Assembly (NCBI RefSeq): GCF_040882025.1
Contig: NZ_JBBECC010000152.1
Span: 1-64,000, forward strand
DNA length: 64,000 nt
Direction: 5' to 3'
From: Parvibaculum sp040882025
GTDB lineage: Bacteria > Pseudomonadota > Alphaproteobacteria > Parvibaculales > Parvibaculaceae
This document shows, piece after piece, positions 34,034 through 41,744 of the stretch. Both the position numbers and the translations under genes were made by a program. Every line of letters starts with the position of its first letter. Within the stretch, counting starts at the first letter, position 1. Below the pieces are notes generated by a model. The model was not told the DNA's origin, did no database searches, and saw only the letters and a list, made by a program, of their open reading frames with translations.

Positions 34034-34066
34034 TTACAGGGATTCGACCTGCGTCGGTGGAGCCAT
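34034..34066 (-). CDS. Possible 10-codon ORF with strong ribosome site
   Basis: On the minus strand AAGGAGGAGG (34075-34084) stands 8 nt before an ATG at 34066 that encodes MAPPTQVESL and a stop. Upstream, TTGACC-N16-TAGCAT (34099-34126) is a plausible promoter. The combination is stronger than chance would suggest in this gene-free stretch. It may be a leader peptide or the start of a gene broken by a frameshift; a second frame continues for 18 codons after the stop. Confidence 0.3.
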   Translation of the reverse strand: MAPPTQVESL

Positions 34067-34098
34067 CTTCGAAACCTCCTCCTTCGTGAGACATGAAA

Positions 34099-34126
34099 AT
34101 GCTACGCCTCATCGTGCAAAGGTCAA
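34099..34126 (-). promoter_or_regulatory. Candidate minus-strand promoter in gene-free region
   Basis: TTGACC (minus strand, 34126-34121), 16-bp spacer, TAGCAT (34104-34099). It points toward the tiny ORF at 34066 and the inverted repeat at 33780-33839. Confidence 0.35.
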
Positions 34127-34225
34127 GGGAAATAAGGGTTTCTCGTTGGGTCCTTTGAGTCAAGCATGCTGACCGATTTACGGCCGAAAAAAATCTGTAG
34201 ACGGATCAAAATTTGCCCGCAACGA

Positions 34226-34255
34226 AAAAGGCCGGAGCTTTCGCTCCGGCCTTTC
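34226..34255 (-). terminator. glnA terminator
   Basis: AAAGGCCGGAGC / GCTCCGGCCTTT with a TTTC loop, ending in five T when read on the minus strand, 20 bp after the glnA stop. Confidence 0.9.
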
Positions 34256-34275
34256 CGTTCGCCGATCCCGGAGGA

Positions 34276-35682
34276 TCAGATCGAATAGTACATGTCGTAT
34301 TCGACCGGATGCGGCGTCATTTCGTAGCGCATGCATTCTTCCCACTTCAGTTCCAGATAGGCGTCGATCTGGTCGTCGGTGAACACATTGCCCTTGGTCA
34401 GGAACTTGCGGTCGGCGTCGACCGAGATCAGCGCCTCGCGCAAGCTGCCGCAAACCGTCGGAATGTTCTTTAGCTCTTCCGGCGGCAGCGCGTAGAGATC
34501 CTTGTCCATCGGCCCGCCCGGATCGATCTTGTTTTCGATCCCGTCGAGACCGGCCATCAGCATCGCCGCGAAGGCGAGATAGGGATTGGCCGTCGGATCG
34601 GGGAAGCGGATTTCGATGCGCTTGGCCTTCGGCGAGGTGCCGTAGGGAATGCGGCAGGAGGCCGAGCGGTTGCGCGCCGAATAGGCGAGCAGCACCGGCG
34701 CTTCATAGCCCGGCACCAGCCGCTTGTAGCTGTTGGTCGACGGGTTGGTGAAGGCGTTGAGCGCCTTGGCATGCTTGAGGATGCCACCGATATACCAGAG
34801 GCACTCCTGGCTGAGATCGGCATATTTGTTGCCGGCGAAGAGCGGCTTGCCGTCCTTCCAGATCGACTGGTGGCAATGCATGCCCGAGCCGTTGTCGCCG
34901 AACACCGGCTTCGGCATGAAGGTCGCCGTTTTGCCGAAGGCATGCGCGACGTTGTGGATTACGTATTTGTAGATCTGCAGATGGTCGGCCACCGTCGTCA
35001 GCGTCGCGAACTTGATGCCGAGCTCGTGCTGGGCGGCGGCGACTTCGTGGTGGTGCTTTTCAATGGTGACGCCCATCTCGCCCATCACCGTCAGCATCTC
35101 GCCGCGCAGGTCCTGGCAGGAGTCGATCGGGTTGACCGGGAAATAGCCACCCTTGGTGCGCGGCCGGTGCCCGAGATTGCCCGTCTCGTAATGCGTGTCG
35201 GTATTGGTCGGCAGTTCGACCGAGTCGACCTCGAAACCGGTCTTGTAGGGGCTCGTGGAAAACTTCACGTCGTCGAAGATGAAGAATTCGGCTTCCGGGC
35301 CGAACACCACCGTGTCGCCGATGCCGGTCGACTTGAGATAGGCCTCGGCGAGCTTGGCCGTGCCGCGCGGATCGCGCGAATAGGGCTCGCCGGTCGACGG
35401 CTCCAGAATGTCGCAGAAGATCGCCAGCGTCGTCTGCGCATAGAACGGGTCGATGGTCGCCGTCGCGGTATCGGGCAGCAGGATCATGTCGGATTCGTTG
35501 ATCGCCTTCCAGCCGGCGATGGACGAACCGTCGAACATGGTGCCTTCGGCCCAGAATTCGTCGTCGCAAAGGCCGATGTCGAACGTGACATGCTGCATCT
35601 TGCCGCGCGGGTCGGTGAAGCGCAGGTCGACGTATTTGACGTCCTTTTCCTTGATGATCTGCTGAATAGGTTTGCCGGCCAT
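34276..35682 (-). CDS. glnA: Type I glutamine synthetase
   Basis: Makes glutamine from glutamate, ammonia and ATP; the main entry for ammonium. The 468-residue length is typical of the dodecameric GSI-beta type. Motifs visible are FDGSSIAGW, FGPEAEFFIFDD, the ammonium/metal HHHEVAAAQHE, NGSGMHCHQS, and the adenylylation loop DKDLYALPPEE with the target Tyr, so control by GlnE is expected. It is the second gene after glnB, with 142 bp between them holding a hairpin that may reduce read-through. The following hairpin at 34226-34255 ends transcription. Confidence 0.98.
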   Translation of the reverse strand: MAGKPIQQIIKEKDVKYVDLRFTDPRGKMQHVTFDIGLCDDEFWAEGTMFDGSSIAGWKAINESDMILLPDTATATIDPFYAQTTLAIFCDILEPSTGEPYSRDPRGTAKLAEAYLKSTGIGDTVVFGPEAEFFIFDDVKFSTSPYKTGFEVDSVELPTNTDTHYETGNLGHRPRTKGGYFPVNPIDSCQDLRGEMLTVMGEMGVTIEKHHHEVAAAQHELGIKFATLTTVADHLQIYKYVIHNVAHAFGKTATFMPKPVFGDNGSGMHCHQSIWKDGKPLFAGNKYADLSQECLWYIGGILKHAKALNAFTNPSTNSYKRLVPGYEAPVLLAYSARNRSASCRIPYGTSPKAKRIEIRFPDPTANPYLAFAAMLMAGLDGIENKIDPGGPMDKDLYALPPEELKNIPTVCGSLREALISVDADRKFLTKGNVFTDDQIDAYLELKWEECMRYEMTPHPVEYDMYYSI

Positions 35683-35748
35683 TTGATCCTCTTTCCCTGT
35701 TGCCCTTTAGGGGTTCGTGCGTCGGGCTTGCGCCCTCTCGTTAAAATC

Positions 35749-35777
35749 GCGCGCGGGCCTTCCGGGGCCGCGGCGCG
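35749..35777 (-). terminator. Candidate attenuator between glnB and glnA
   Basis: GCGCGCGGGCC (35749-35759) pairs with a GGCC-CG-GCGCGC arm (35766-35777); on the minus strand the stem is followed by GATTTTAA. It could let part of the transcripts stop after glnB. The T run is weak. Confidence 0.4.
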
Positions 35778-35824
35778 CCATATTGTCGTTCAGCTCGAAA
35801 TCGTCAAATCGTTCCTCTGGCTCG

Positions 35825-36163
35825 CTAGATCGCCTCTGCGCCGGTTTCGCCGGTGCGGATGCGGATCGCTTCCTCGACGGCGGAAATGAAAATCTTGCCG
35901 TCGCCGATGCGGCCGGTGCGCGCGGCCTGCTGGATCGCCTCGACGGCCTTGGCCACCAGATCGTCGTTGAGCACGACCTCGATCTTCACCTTGGGCAGAA
36001 AATCCACCACATATTCGGCGCCGCGATAGAGCTCGGTATGGCCCTTCTGACGGCCGAACCCCTTGGCCTCGGTCACGGTGATGCCTTGCAGCCCCGCTTC
36101 CTGCAGCGCTTCCTTCACCTCGTCGAGCTTGAACGGCTTGATGATCGCCTCGATCTTTTTCAT
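35825..36163 (-). CDS. glnB: Nitrogen regulatory protein PII
   Basis: Trimeric sensor of 2-oxoglutarate, ATP/ADP and glutamine status. Exactly 112 residues from MKKIEAIIKPFKL. The T-loop has the uridylylation target Y51 in YRGAEY, and the C-terminal signature GDGKIFISAVEEAIRIRTGE is intact. The start is the ATG at 36163; the frame is open to 36211 without support. It precedes glnA, the standard alphaproteobacterial pairing, and is preceded by a good sigma-54 type promoter, so it should be induced through NtrC when nitrogen is short. Confidence 0.97.
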   Translation of the reverse strand: MKKIEAIIKPFKLDEVKEALQEAGLQGITVTEAKGFGRQKGHTELYRGAEYVVDFLPKVKIEVVLNDDLVAKAVEAIQQAARTGRIGDGKIFISAVEEAIRIRTGETGAEAI

Positions 36164-36217
36164 TCGCTGACTTCCTTGCTTGCTGGGCCTGCCGCCCCCG
36201 CTTGTCTCCAAAGGGTT

Positions 36218-36234
36218 AGCATGGCTCGTGCCAA
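36218..36234 (-). promoter_or_regulatory. Sigma-54 (RpoN) promoter of glnB-glnA
   Basis: Minus strand TTGGCACGAGCCATGCT matches TGGCAC-N5-TTGC with a single mismatch (ATGC for TTGC). GG and GC are correctly spaced for the -24/-12 elements. Transcription would start near 36207, about 44 nt before the glnB start. Confidence 0.75.
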
Positions 36235-36307
36235 CCCGGTGGACGTCGAAAAGCAGAACAGAACCAACATGTTATGTGTTTGAGCGGGGTCTGCTGCCCG
36301 GCTTTTA

Positions 36308-36322
36308 TGCAGCTTGAATGCA
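36308..36322 (-). promoter_or_regulatory. Candidate NtrC-like upstream site
   Basis: TGCA-N7-TGCA palindrome about 100 bp upstream of the predicted glnB start site, the usual distance for an NtrC enhancer. It is shorter than the consensus, so this is tentative. The remaining part of the 324-bp divergent gap 36164-36487 shows nothing else certain. Confidence 0.3.
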
Positions 36323-36487
36323 CATAAAACAGGCAACAAGAGTGAAAAACAGGCAGCAGCTTAACCAAACTCGACTTTAGGCGAAAACCCGCCCGGCCGC
36401 GCCCTTTTTCGCCGCGATTGACAGCTTGGCCCCGCCCCGCGACAAAACGCCGGCAAGGTTTCACGTGAAAAGGCGAGGGCAGGGCGG

Positions 36488-37672
36488 ATGCGGGCGGCAA
36501 GCCGGGTGTTTTCGGGTCTGGGCACGACCATCTTCACGACCATGTCGGCGCTGGCCGCCGAGCACGGCGCCATCAATCTCGGCCAGGGCTTCCCCGACGA
36601 TGAGGGCCCGGACGACATCCGCGCCGTCGCCGCGAAAGCGATCATGGAGGGCCCCAACCAGTACCCGCCGATGATGGGCCTGCCCGCGCTGCGCCAGGCG
36701 GTCGCCGCCGCCAACAGGCGCTTCTACGGCCTCGACATGGACTGGCAGACCGAAGTGATGGTCACCTCCGGCGCCACCGAGGCGCTCGGCGACTGCCTGA
36801 TGGGCCTTCTGAACCCCGGCGACGAGGCGATCCTCTTCGAGCCCGCCTATGACAGCTACAAGCCCGTCATTGAGGCGCTGGGCGCCAGGGCCGTCCCGGT
36901 TGCACTGGAGGCGCCGCACTGGTCGCTGCCGCTGGAGGCCCTCGAGGCGGTCTTCTCGGACCGGACCAAGCTCGTCCTCCTCAACACGCCCATGAACCCG
37001 ACCGGCAAGGTCTTCTCCCGCGCCGAACTCGAGGCCATCGCCGCCCTCATGCTTCGCCATGATGCCTATGCCGTCTGCGACGAGGTCTATGAGCACCTGG
37101 TCTTTTCGGGCGCCGCCCATGTCCCGCTGATGGCGCTGCCCGGCATGCGCGAGCGCTGCCTGCGCATCGGCTCGGCCGGCAAGACCTTTTCCCTCACCGG
37201 CTGGAAGGTCGGCTACGTCACCGGCCCCGCCCACCTGATGCAGCCCGTCGCCAAGGCGCACCAGTTCGTGACCTTCACCACGCCGCCGGCGCTGCAAACG
37301 GCGGTCGCCTACGGCCTCGGCAGGGACGACACCTATTTCGCCGGTCTCGCCGCGTCGCTCGAAGCGAAGCGCGACCTGCTCGCCAGGGGTCTCGCGGAAG
37401 CGGGCCTCGATGTTCTGCCCACGGACGGAACTTATTTCATCTCCGCCGATTTCCGCTCCCTCCTTAAAAACAAGGAGGGCTTCAACGGCACCGACGACGA
37501 ATTCTGCCGCGACATCACCGTCAAGGCGAAAGTCTCGGCCATCCCGCTCTCGGCCTTCTATGCTGACCCCGCCAGAGCCCCGCACCATCTCGCCCGTTTC
37601 TGCTTCTGCAAGCAGGACGCGGTGCTGATCGAAGCGAGTGCAAGGCTGAAGGCTTATGCAAAGGAGCGTTGA
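36488..37672 (+). CDS. Class I/II PLP aminotransferase
   Basis: A 394-residue fold-type I aminotransferase. It has INLGQGFPDDEGPDD, TSGATEALGDCLMG, the NTPMNPTGKVFS loop, DEVYEHLVF and the PLP lysine K232 in SAGKTFSLTGWKVGY. The NLGQGFPD start and K-T-F-S-x-T-G-W-K signature are typical of the kynurenine aminotransferase/methionine aminotransferase (YbdL-like) branch; the true amino acid is not fixed by sequence. It diverges from glnB and is followed without a gap by the RusA-like gene, so the two and the next esterase share a transcript. Confidence 0.88.
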   Translation: MRAASRVFSGLGTTIFTTMSALAAEHGAINLGQGFPDDEGPDDIRAVAAKAIMEGPNQYPPMMGLPALRQAVAAANRRFYGLDMDWQTEVMVTSGATEALGDCLMGLLNPGDEAILFEPAYDSYKPVIEALGARAVPVALEAPHWSLPLEALEAVFSDRTKLVLLNTPMNPTGKVFSRAELEAIAALMLRHDAYAVCDEVYEHLVFSGAAHVPLMALPGMRERCLRIGSAGKTFSLTGWKVGYVTGPAHLMQPVAKAHQFVTFTTPPALQTAVAYGLGRDDTYFAGLAASLEAKRDLLARGLAEAGLDVLPTDGTYFISADFRSLLKNKEGFNGTDDEFCRDITVKAKVSAIPLSAFYADPARAPHHLARFCFCKQDAVLIEASARLKAYAKER

Positions 37673-38239
37673 GTGAAATTCAGACTCGTATATGACGGAA
37701 AATTGAAGGGCGGTCAGAGCAAAGACGCCGCGCACATCCACGAGATTAGAAAGGAGTTTCACCGTCAGCTTGGTGTCCTCTGGATGACCGAACCGCTAAA
37801 AAGTTTTGTGGATGGCATCGCTGATCTAGGAGTTATGGAGGTTCCTTCAGAGTTCGAAGTTCTTGCTTCCGGTGGAGTGAAGTTTCTACCCATAGCTCAG
37901 GCAAAAAATCATCTTCTTGCTGAACTGAAAATATTGTTGTTGCGGCCGGCGCCTGCAGGAGCCTTGCTTCAACACGGTGGTGACATCGACAACCGAATTA
38001 AGACATTGATTGACGCATTGCGTGTCCCAACTCCCGGTGAAGTAGCGAAACTCAAGCTACAATCGCAGGAAGAGATATTCTTCTGCGTGCTTGAAGACGA
38101 CAAGCTCGTAACGAGCTTTGCAGTTGAAGCTGATACCTTGCTTGAGAATGGGGTTGACCATCAGTACTGCCACGCCGTGATAGAAGTACGGTTGTGGGCG
38201 AGCAAAGTTACGATGGAAAATCTCGGTCTGATTTCGTGA
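37673..38239 (+). CDS. RusA-like Holliday junction resolvase family protein (tentative)
   Basis: A 188-residue protein with no obvious metabolic family. It has the acidic-basic arrangement of RusA resolvases: GGDIDNRIKTLIDAL gives D104, D106, N107, K110 and D114, and VLEDDKLVTSF gives D142/D143. In E. coli RusA, two Asp, a nearby Lys and a later Asp form the metal and catalytic site, so the match is good in order and spacing, though the chain is longer than the about 120 residues of RusA. GTG at 37673 directly follows the aminotransferase stop, with AAAGGAG upstream; its stop overlaps the esterase start by 4 bp. Base composition is clearly lower in GC than both neighbours and its codon use is different, suggesting acquisition and insertion into the transcript. 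Confidence 0.6.
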   Translation: MKFRLVYDGKLKGGQSKDAAHIHEIRKEFHRQLGVLWMTEPLKSFVDGIADLGVMEVPSEFEVLASGGVKFLPIAQAKNHLLAELKILLLRPAPAGALLQHGGDIDNRIKTLIDALRVPTPGEVAKLKLQSQEEIFFCVLEDDKLVTSFAVEADTLLENGVDHQYCHAVIEVRLWASKVTMENLGLIS

Positions 38240-38898
38240 GCGCATTCAACACTCTCCGACGCCCCGCCGCTTCCGGCAAGGCCGAATGGCTTGTCGCCTT
38301 CCTGCACGGCTACGGTTCCTCCGGCGCCGAATTGATGTCCTTCGCCGACTACTGGCAGTCCTCCATGCCCGATGTCGCCTTCGTCGCGCCGGACGGTCCG
38401 GCGCCCACGAAAGACGGCGGCTTCCAATGGATCGGCAAGCGCCCTGCCGGCGACCCGCGCCTCTATGACGACGCGGTCGAGGCCGCGCCGGCGCTCCACA
38501 ACTTTCTCGACGCCGAACTCGCGCAAATCAATCTCGGGCCCGAACGTCTCGCACTTGTCGGCTTCAGCCAGGGCACGGTGATGGCGCTGCATCTCGGCCT
38601 GCGCCGCGCCGTCGCGCCGGCCGCCGTGCTCGGCTATTCGGGCGGTCTTGTCGGCGCGGACAAGCTGAAAGACGAAATCCGTTCGAAGCCGCCGGTCATG
38701 CTGGTGCATGGCGAGCAGGATGCGCTGGCGCCTGTCTACGGCATGATGGCTTCGGTCAAGGCGCTCAGCGAGGCGGGCATCGTCTGTCAGGGCGTGCCGA
38801 TCCCCGGTCTCGGCCACGAGGTCAACGCCGACGCCCTGATCTATGGCGCGCGCTTCCTGCTCTCCGCCTTCGCCTTTCGCGAGAAGCACGGCGCCTGA
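38236..38898 (+). CDS. Carboxylesterase/phospholipase-type alpha/beta hydrolase
   Basis: A 220-residue serine hydrolase of the carboxylesterase 2 / lysophospholipase-like group. LHGYGSSGAEL is the oxyanion region, GFSQGTVMAL holds the nucleophile S111, and D162 (GEQDALAPV) and H194 (GLGHEVN) complete the triad. The start GTG at 38236 overlaps the preceding stop (GTGA), so translation is coupled to the RusA-like gene. A longer frame back to 38194 lies within that gene. Substrate is probably a short-chain or acyl ester. Confidence 0.88.
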   Translation: MSAFNTLRRPAASGKAEWLVAFLHGYGSSGAELMSFADYWQSSMPDVAFVAPDGPAPTKDGGFQWIGKRPAGDPRLYDDAVEAAPALHNFLDAELAQINLGPERLALVGFSQGTVMALHLGLRRAVAPAAVLGYSGGLVGADKLKDEIRSKPPVMLVHGEQDALAPVYGMMASVKALSEAGIVCQGVPIPGLGHEVNADALIYGARFLLSAFAFREKHGA

Positions 38899-39009
38899 CG
38901 CAACGGCGCCGCGCCGCGCCGTCCGCCGCTGGACAGCGCGCAACGAGCCGCTATTCTCGCCGCCAATCGTTAGCATCACGAACTAAAAGAATTTCAAGGG
39001 AGCCGCCTG

Positions 39010-40563
39010 ATGTCCGACAAACTCGACCCCCGCATGCCCGTCCTTGTCGGCTGCGGCCAGTTGGTCCAGAAGGAAAAGGATGTCGAGAAGGCGCTTTCGC
39101 CAATGCATCTGATGGCCGACGCCGCCCGCGCCGCCGCCGCCGACGCAGGGCTGGGCGACAAGCTCTGGGCCGCCATCGACAATGTCACGACGGTGCGCTT
39201 CATCACCGACAGCCCGGATTCAGGCAGGCTGCCGTTCGGCCGCTATCCGAACGCCTCGAAGACGCTGGCCAACATGCTCGGCGCCAGCCCTTCGAAAACC
39301 TGCTACGGCCCGACCGGCGGCAATACACCGCAAATGCTGGTCAACCACACCGCCGAACTGATCGCCAATGGCGACACACAGGTGGCGCTCGTCGCCGGTT
39401 CGGAATGTTTCGGCACGCTGATGCGCGCGCTGGGGCAGGGCAAACAGCTTCCCTGGCACGACGAAAATCCCGGCGGCAGCCGCATCGACATCGGCAACGA
39501 GAAAGCCGGCGTTACTGAAGCCGAAAAGCGCCACAAGCTGCAATTCCCGGTCAACATCTATCCGATGTTCGAAAACGCCATTCGCGGCGCCAGGGGACGC
39601 AGCGTCCGCGACCATCAGCTTGCCATCGGCCGCCTGATGGCACCCTTCACGGAAGTGGCGGCGAAGCATCCGCAAGCCTGGTTCCCGGTCGCCCGCACCC
39701 CGGAAGAAATCGCAACGCCCACCGACGACAACCGCTATGTCGGCTTTCCCTACACGAAGTATATGAACGCGATCATGCAGGTCGATCAGGCCGCCGCCGT
39801 CGTCATGATGTCGGTCGAAAAGGCGCGCGAACTGGGTATCCCGCAATCGAAATGGGTCTTCCTGCATGGCTGCGCCGACGCCAACGATCTCTGGTATCCG
39901 ACCGAGCGTGTCAATTATCACTCATCGCCCGCGATCCGCATGATGGGCAGGAAGGCCTTTGCGATGTCGGGCTGGAAGATCGGCGACATCGATTATTTCG
40001 ACCTTTATTCCTGCTTCCCGTCGGCCGTGCAGATCGGCCGCGACGAACTCGGCATCGTCGAAGACGATCCGCGCCCGCTCACCGTCACCGGCGGCTTGCC
40101 CTACTTCGGCGGCGCCGGCAACAACTACGTCATGCATTCGATCGCAACGATGATGGACAAGCTGCGCGCAAAGCCCGGCACGAAAGGCCTTTGCACTTCG
40201 AACGGCTGGTACGTCACCAAGCACGGCCTCGGCCTCTATTCGACGGCGCCGCGCGAAGGCAAATGGGAGCGCGAAAAGCCGGCCGCCTATCAGGCCGAGA
40301 TCGACGCCGAGAAACACCCGAAGGTCGAGGAAAAGCCGAACGGCAAGGCGAAGATCGAAACATACACGGTCGTCCATGGCCGCGGCGGCGCCGAATTCGC
40401 CATCCTCTTCGGCCGCATGGCCGACAGCGACGCCCGCTTCGTCGCTCACACGCCGAACGACCCCACAACGCTTCAGGACATGCTGACCCGCGACCAGCTC
40501 GGTCGCCCCGGCAGCGTGACCTCCCCTGCCGATGGCAGCGTCAACATCTTCACGCCTGAATAA
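39010..40563 (+). CDS. Thiolase-like (acetyl-CoA acetyltransferase family) protein
   Basis: A 517-residue thiolase-superfamily protein, close in layout to SCP2-type thiolases. The N-terminal half runs MPVLVGCGQLVQ to ALVAGSECFGTLMRA; the C-terminal half has FDLYSCFPSAVQIG and LPYFGGAGNNYVMHSIATM, plus a C-terminal DUF35-unlike tail (VVHGRGGAEFAILFGRM). At the place of the nucleophilic Cys (CGSG or NxCSTG) the sequence reads GPTGGNTPQM, without Cys, and the GHPxGASG loop is degenerate. Classical acyl transfer is therefore doubtful. Its own leader carries AAGGGAGCCGCC before ATG 39010. Confidence 0.8.
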   Translation: MSDKLDPRMPVLVGCGQLVQKEKDVEKALSPMHLMADAARAAAADAGLGDKLWAAIDNVTTVRFITDSPDSGRLPFGRYPNASKTLANMLGASPSKTCYGPTGGNTPQMLVNHTAELIANGDTQVALVAGSECFGTLMRALGQGKQLPWHDENPGGSRIDIGNEKAGVTEAEKRHKLQFPVNIYPMFENAIRGARGRSVRDHQLAIGRLMAPFTEVAAKHPQAWFPVARTPEEIATPTDDNRYVGFPYTKYMNAIMQVDQAAAVVMMSVEKARELGIPQSKWVFLHGCADANDLWYPTERVNYHSSPAIRMMGRKAFAMSGWKIGDIDYFDLYSCFPSAVQIGRDELGIVEDDPRPLTVTGGLPYFGGAGNNYVMHSIATMMDKLRAKPGTKGLCTSNGWYVTKHGLGLYSTAPREGKWEREKPAAYQAEIDAEKHPKVEEKPNGKAKIETYTVVHGRGGAEFAILFGRMADSDARFVAHTPNDPTTLQDMLTRDQLGRPGSVTSPADGSVNIFTPE

Positions 40564-40583
40564 AAAATGTCATTGCCTCTGGT

Positions 40584-40657
40584 CCCTCTCCCCAACGGGG
40601 AGAGGGAGGGGGCGGGCGTCAGCCCGCGGAAGGGTGAGGGGGCTTCACGCCCTCACC
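40584..40657. repeat. REP-like double hairpin
   Basis: CCCTCTCCCC-AAC-GGGGAGAGGG (40584-40606) is followed by GGTGAGGG ... CCCTCACC (40633-40657). CCCTCTCCC/GAGGG-type repeats like this are common intergenic elements in proteobacterial genomes. It fills the gap between converging genes and probably acts as a terminator for both; the second hairpin overlaps the last codons of the DUF4870 gene. Confidence 0.55.
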
Positions 40658-41018
40658 ACAGCCACGTCTCGGGATCGGGCACCGGCTTGCCGTCCATCGC
40701 CAGCATGATGCCCTTGATCAGGCGGATCAGCGCCCAGACAACCGTCGCGAGCAGGATCAGGAAACCGATAAGGAGGAACGTCGTGATCGCGCCGACGACC
40801 GCGAACAGAAGGCTGATCCAGAAAGTGCGGATCAGATAGGTCAGGTGCGAGGCCGCCGCCGGCGTCGACTCGCCGCGTTTGAGATAGGCGACAATCACGC
40901 CCGCAATGGAGGTGATGGCGGTGACGAAGCCGATGAAATAGAGAATATAGACGAGCTTGGCGATGCCGAATTCGTCGCTGCCCGTTTGCGCAACAGGGGG
41001 ATTGGGCGTGTCGCTCAT
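40653..41018 (-). CDS. DUF4870-type small membrane protein
   Basis: A 121-residue integral membrane protein with three helices: about 20-44 (KLVYILYFIGFVTAITSIAG), 60-80 and 82-104 (TTFLLIGFLILLATVVWALI). The N-terminus MSDTPNPPVAQTG is polar; the C-terminal GKPVPDPETWLW is typical of this group of small TM proteins. No function is known. Single gene, converging with the thiolase-like gene, diverging from the phosphatase. Confidence 0.8.
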   Translation of the reverse strand: MSDTPNPPVAQTGSDEFGIAKLVYILYFIGFVTAITSIAGVIVAYLKRGESTPAAASHLTYLIRTFWISLLFAVVGAITTFLLIGFLILLATVVWALIRLIKGIMLAMDGKPVPDPETWLW

Positions 41019-41152
41019 GGATGCCTCCTCTGAAGAATCGCCTCCTGAAAGGCTAACCCCTCATCCGCCCCCTGACCATCGGCTTTCCCTTGCCGACGCA
41101 GCAGCAGGGCGCTAATCCCTCCCGACAGCCATTGCACCCGCAGGAGCCGCCC

Positions 41153-41734
41153 ATGCCCACCATCTACATGATCCGCCACGGCGAGGCCGCCGCCGGCTGG
41201 GATGCCGACACCGATCCGGGCCTCAGCGACAAGGGCCGCGCGCAATCGGAAGCCGTCGCCCGCGAAATCGAGACGCGCATCGGCCGCAAGCTGCCGCTGC
41301 TTTCCTCGCCGCTGCGCCGCTGCCGCGAAACCAGCGAACCGCTGGCCGCCAGCTGGGCCGCCACACCCGCCATTGAGCCCCGCGTTGCCGAAGTGCCGTC
41401 GCCCGTCGAAGACCTCGCCGCGCGCGGCGTCTGGCTCCGCCGTCTGATGGCCGGCACATGGGCCGACGCGCTGGCGCCGGAAATCACCGGCAACGGCAAG
41501 GTCGATCTCGCGGCCTGGCGCCGCGCCGTCATCGACGCGCTGACGGAGCGCAGCGAGGACACGGTGATCTTCTCTCATTTCATCGCCATCAACGTCGCCG
41601 CCGGCGCCGCAACGGGCGACGATCGCTTCATCACCTTCCGCCCCGACAATTGTTCCGTCACGATCTTCGAAACCGAAGGCCCCACGCTGAAGCTGGTCGA
41701 GCAGGGCAGGGAAGCCGACACCAAGGTTAATTGA
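41153..41734 (+). CDS. Histidine phosphatase family protein
   Basis: A 193-residue member of the phosphoglycerate mutase-like superfamily. MIRHGEA (R8, H9, G10) at the N-terminus is the phospho-histidine motif, SPLRRCRETSEPLA is the next conserved Arg segment, and VIFSHFIAIN holds the second catalytic His. It lacks the insertions of true phosphoglycerate mutase, so a phosphatase is likely, substrate unknown. CAGGAG precedes the ATG at 41153; longer frames from 41090 lack support. Converges with the LysR gene after 10 bp. Confidence 0.88.
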   Translation: MPTIYMIRHGEAAAGWDADTDPGLSDKGRAQSEAVAREIETRIGRKLPLLSSPLRRCRETSEPLAASWAATPAIEPRVAEVPSPVEDLAARGVWLRRLMAGTWADALAPEITGNGKVDLAAWRRAVIDALTERSEDTVIFSHFIAINVAAGAATGDDRFITFRPDNCSVTIFETEGPTLKLVEQGREADTKVN

Positions 41735-41744
41735 GTTCCGCCGC

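Larger units (their letters stand above)
33686..34275. other. 590-bp region without a protein-coding gene
   Basis: Between the P-loop ATPase start and the glnA stop no ORF has family features. The stretch is not featureless: it contains the 10-bp inverted repeat at 33780-33839, a near-palindrome AAAGCC-G-GGCTTT around 33872, TTTACCGACCGGTCACG at 33970-33986 (reminiscent of TetR-type operators), a minus-strand promoter-like element at 34099-34126 with a strong ribosome site and tiny ORF, and the glnA terminator at 34226. One or more small RNAs are plausible. Confidence 0.45.

Noticed and set aside
33987..34172. 61-codon plus-strand frame in the gene-free region
   Set aside because: No ribosome site or composition typical of this genome, no family resemblance. 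I kept only the structural signals of this region.
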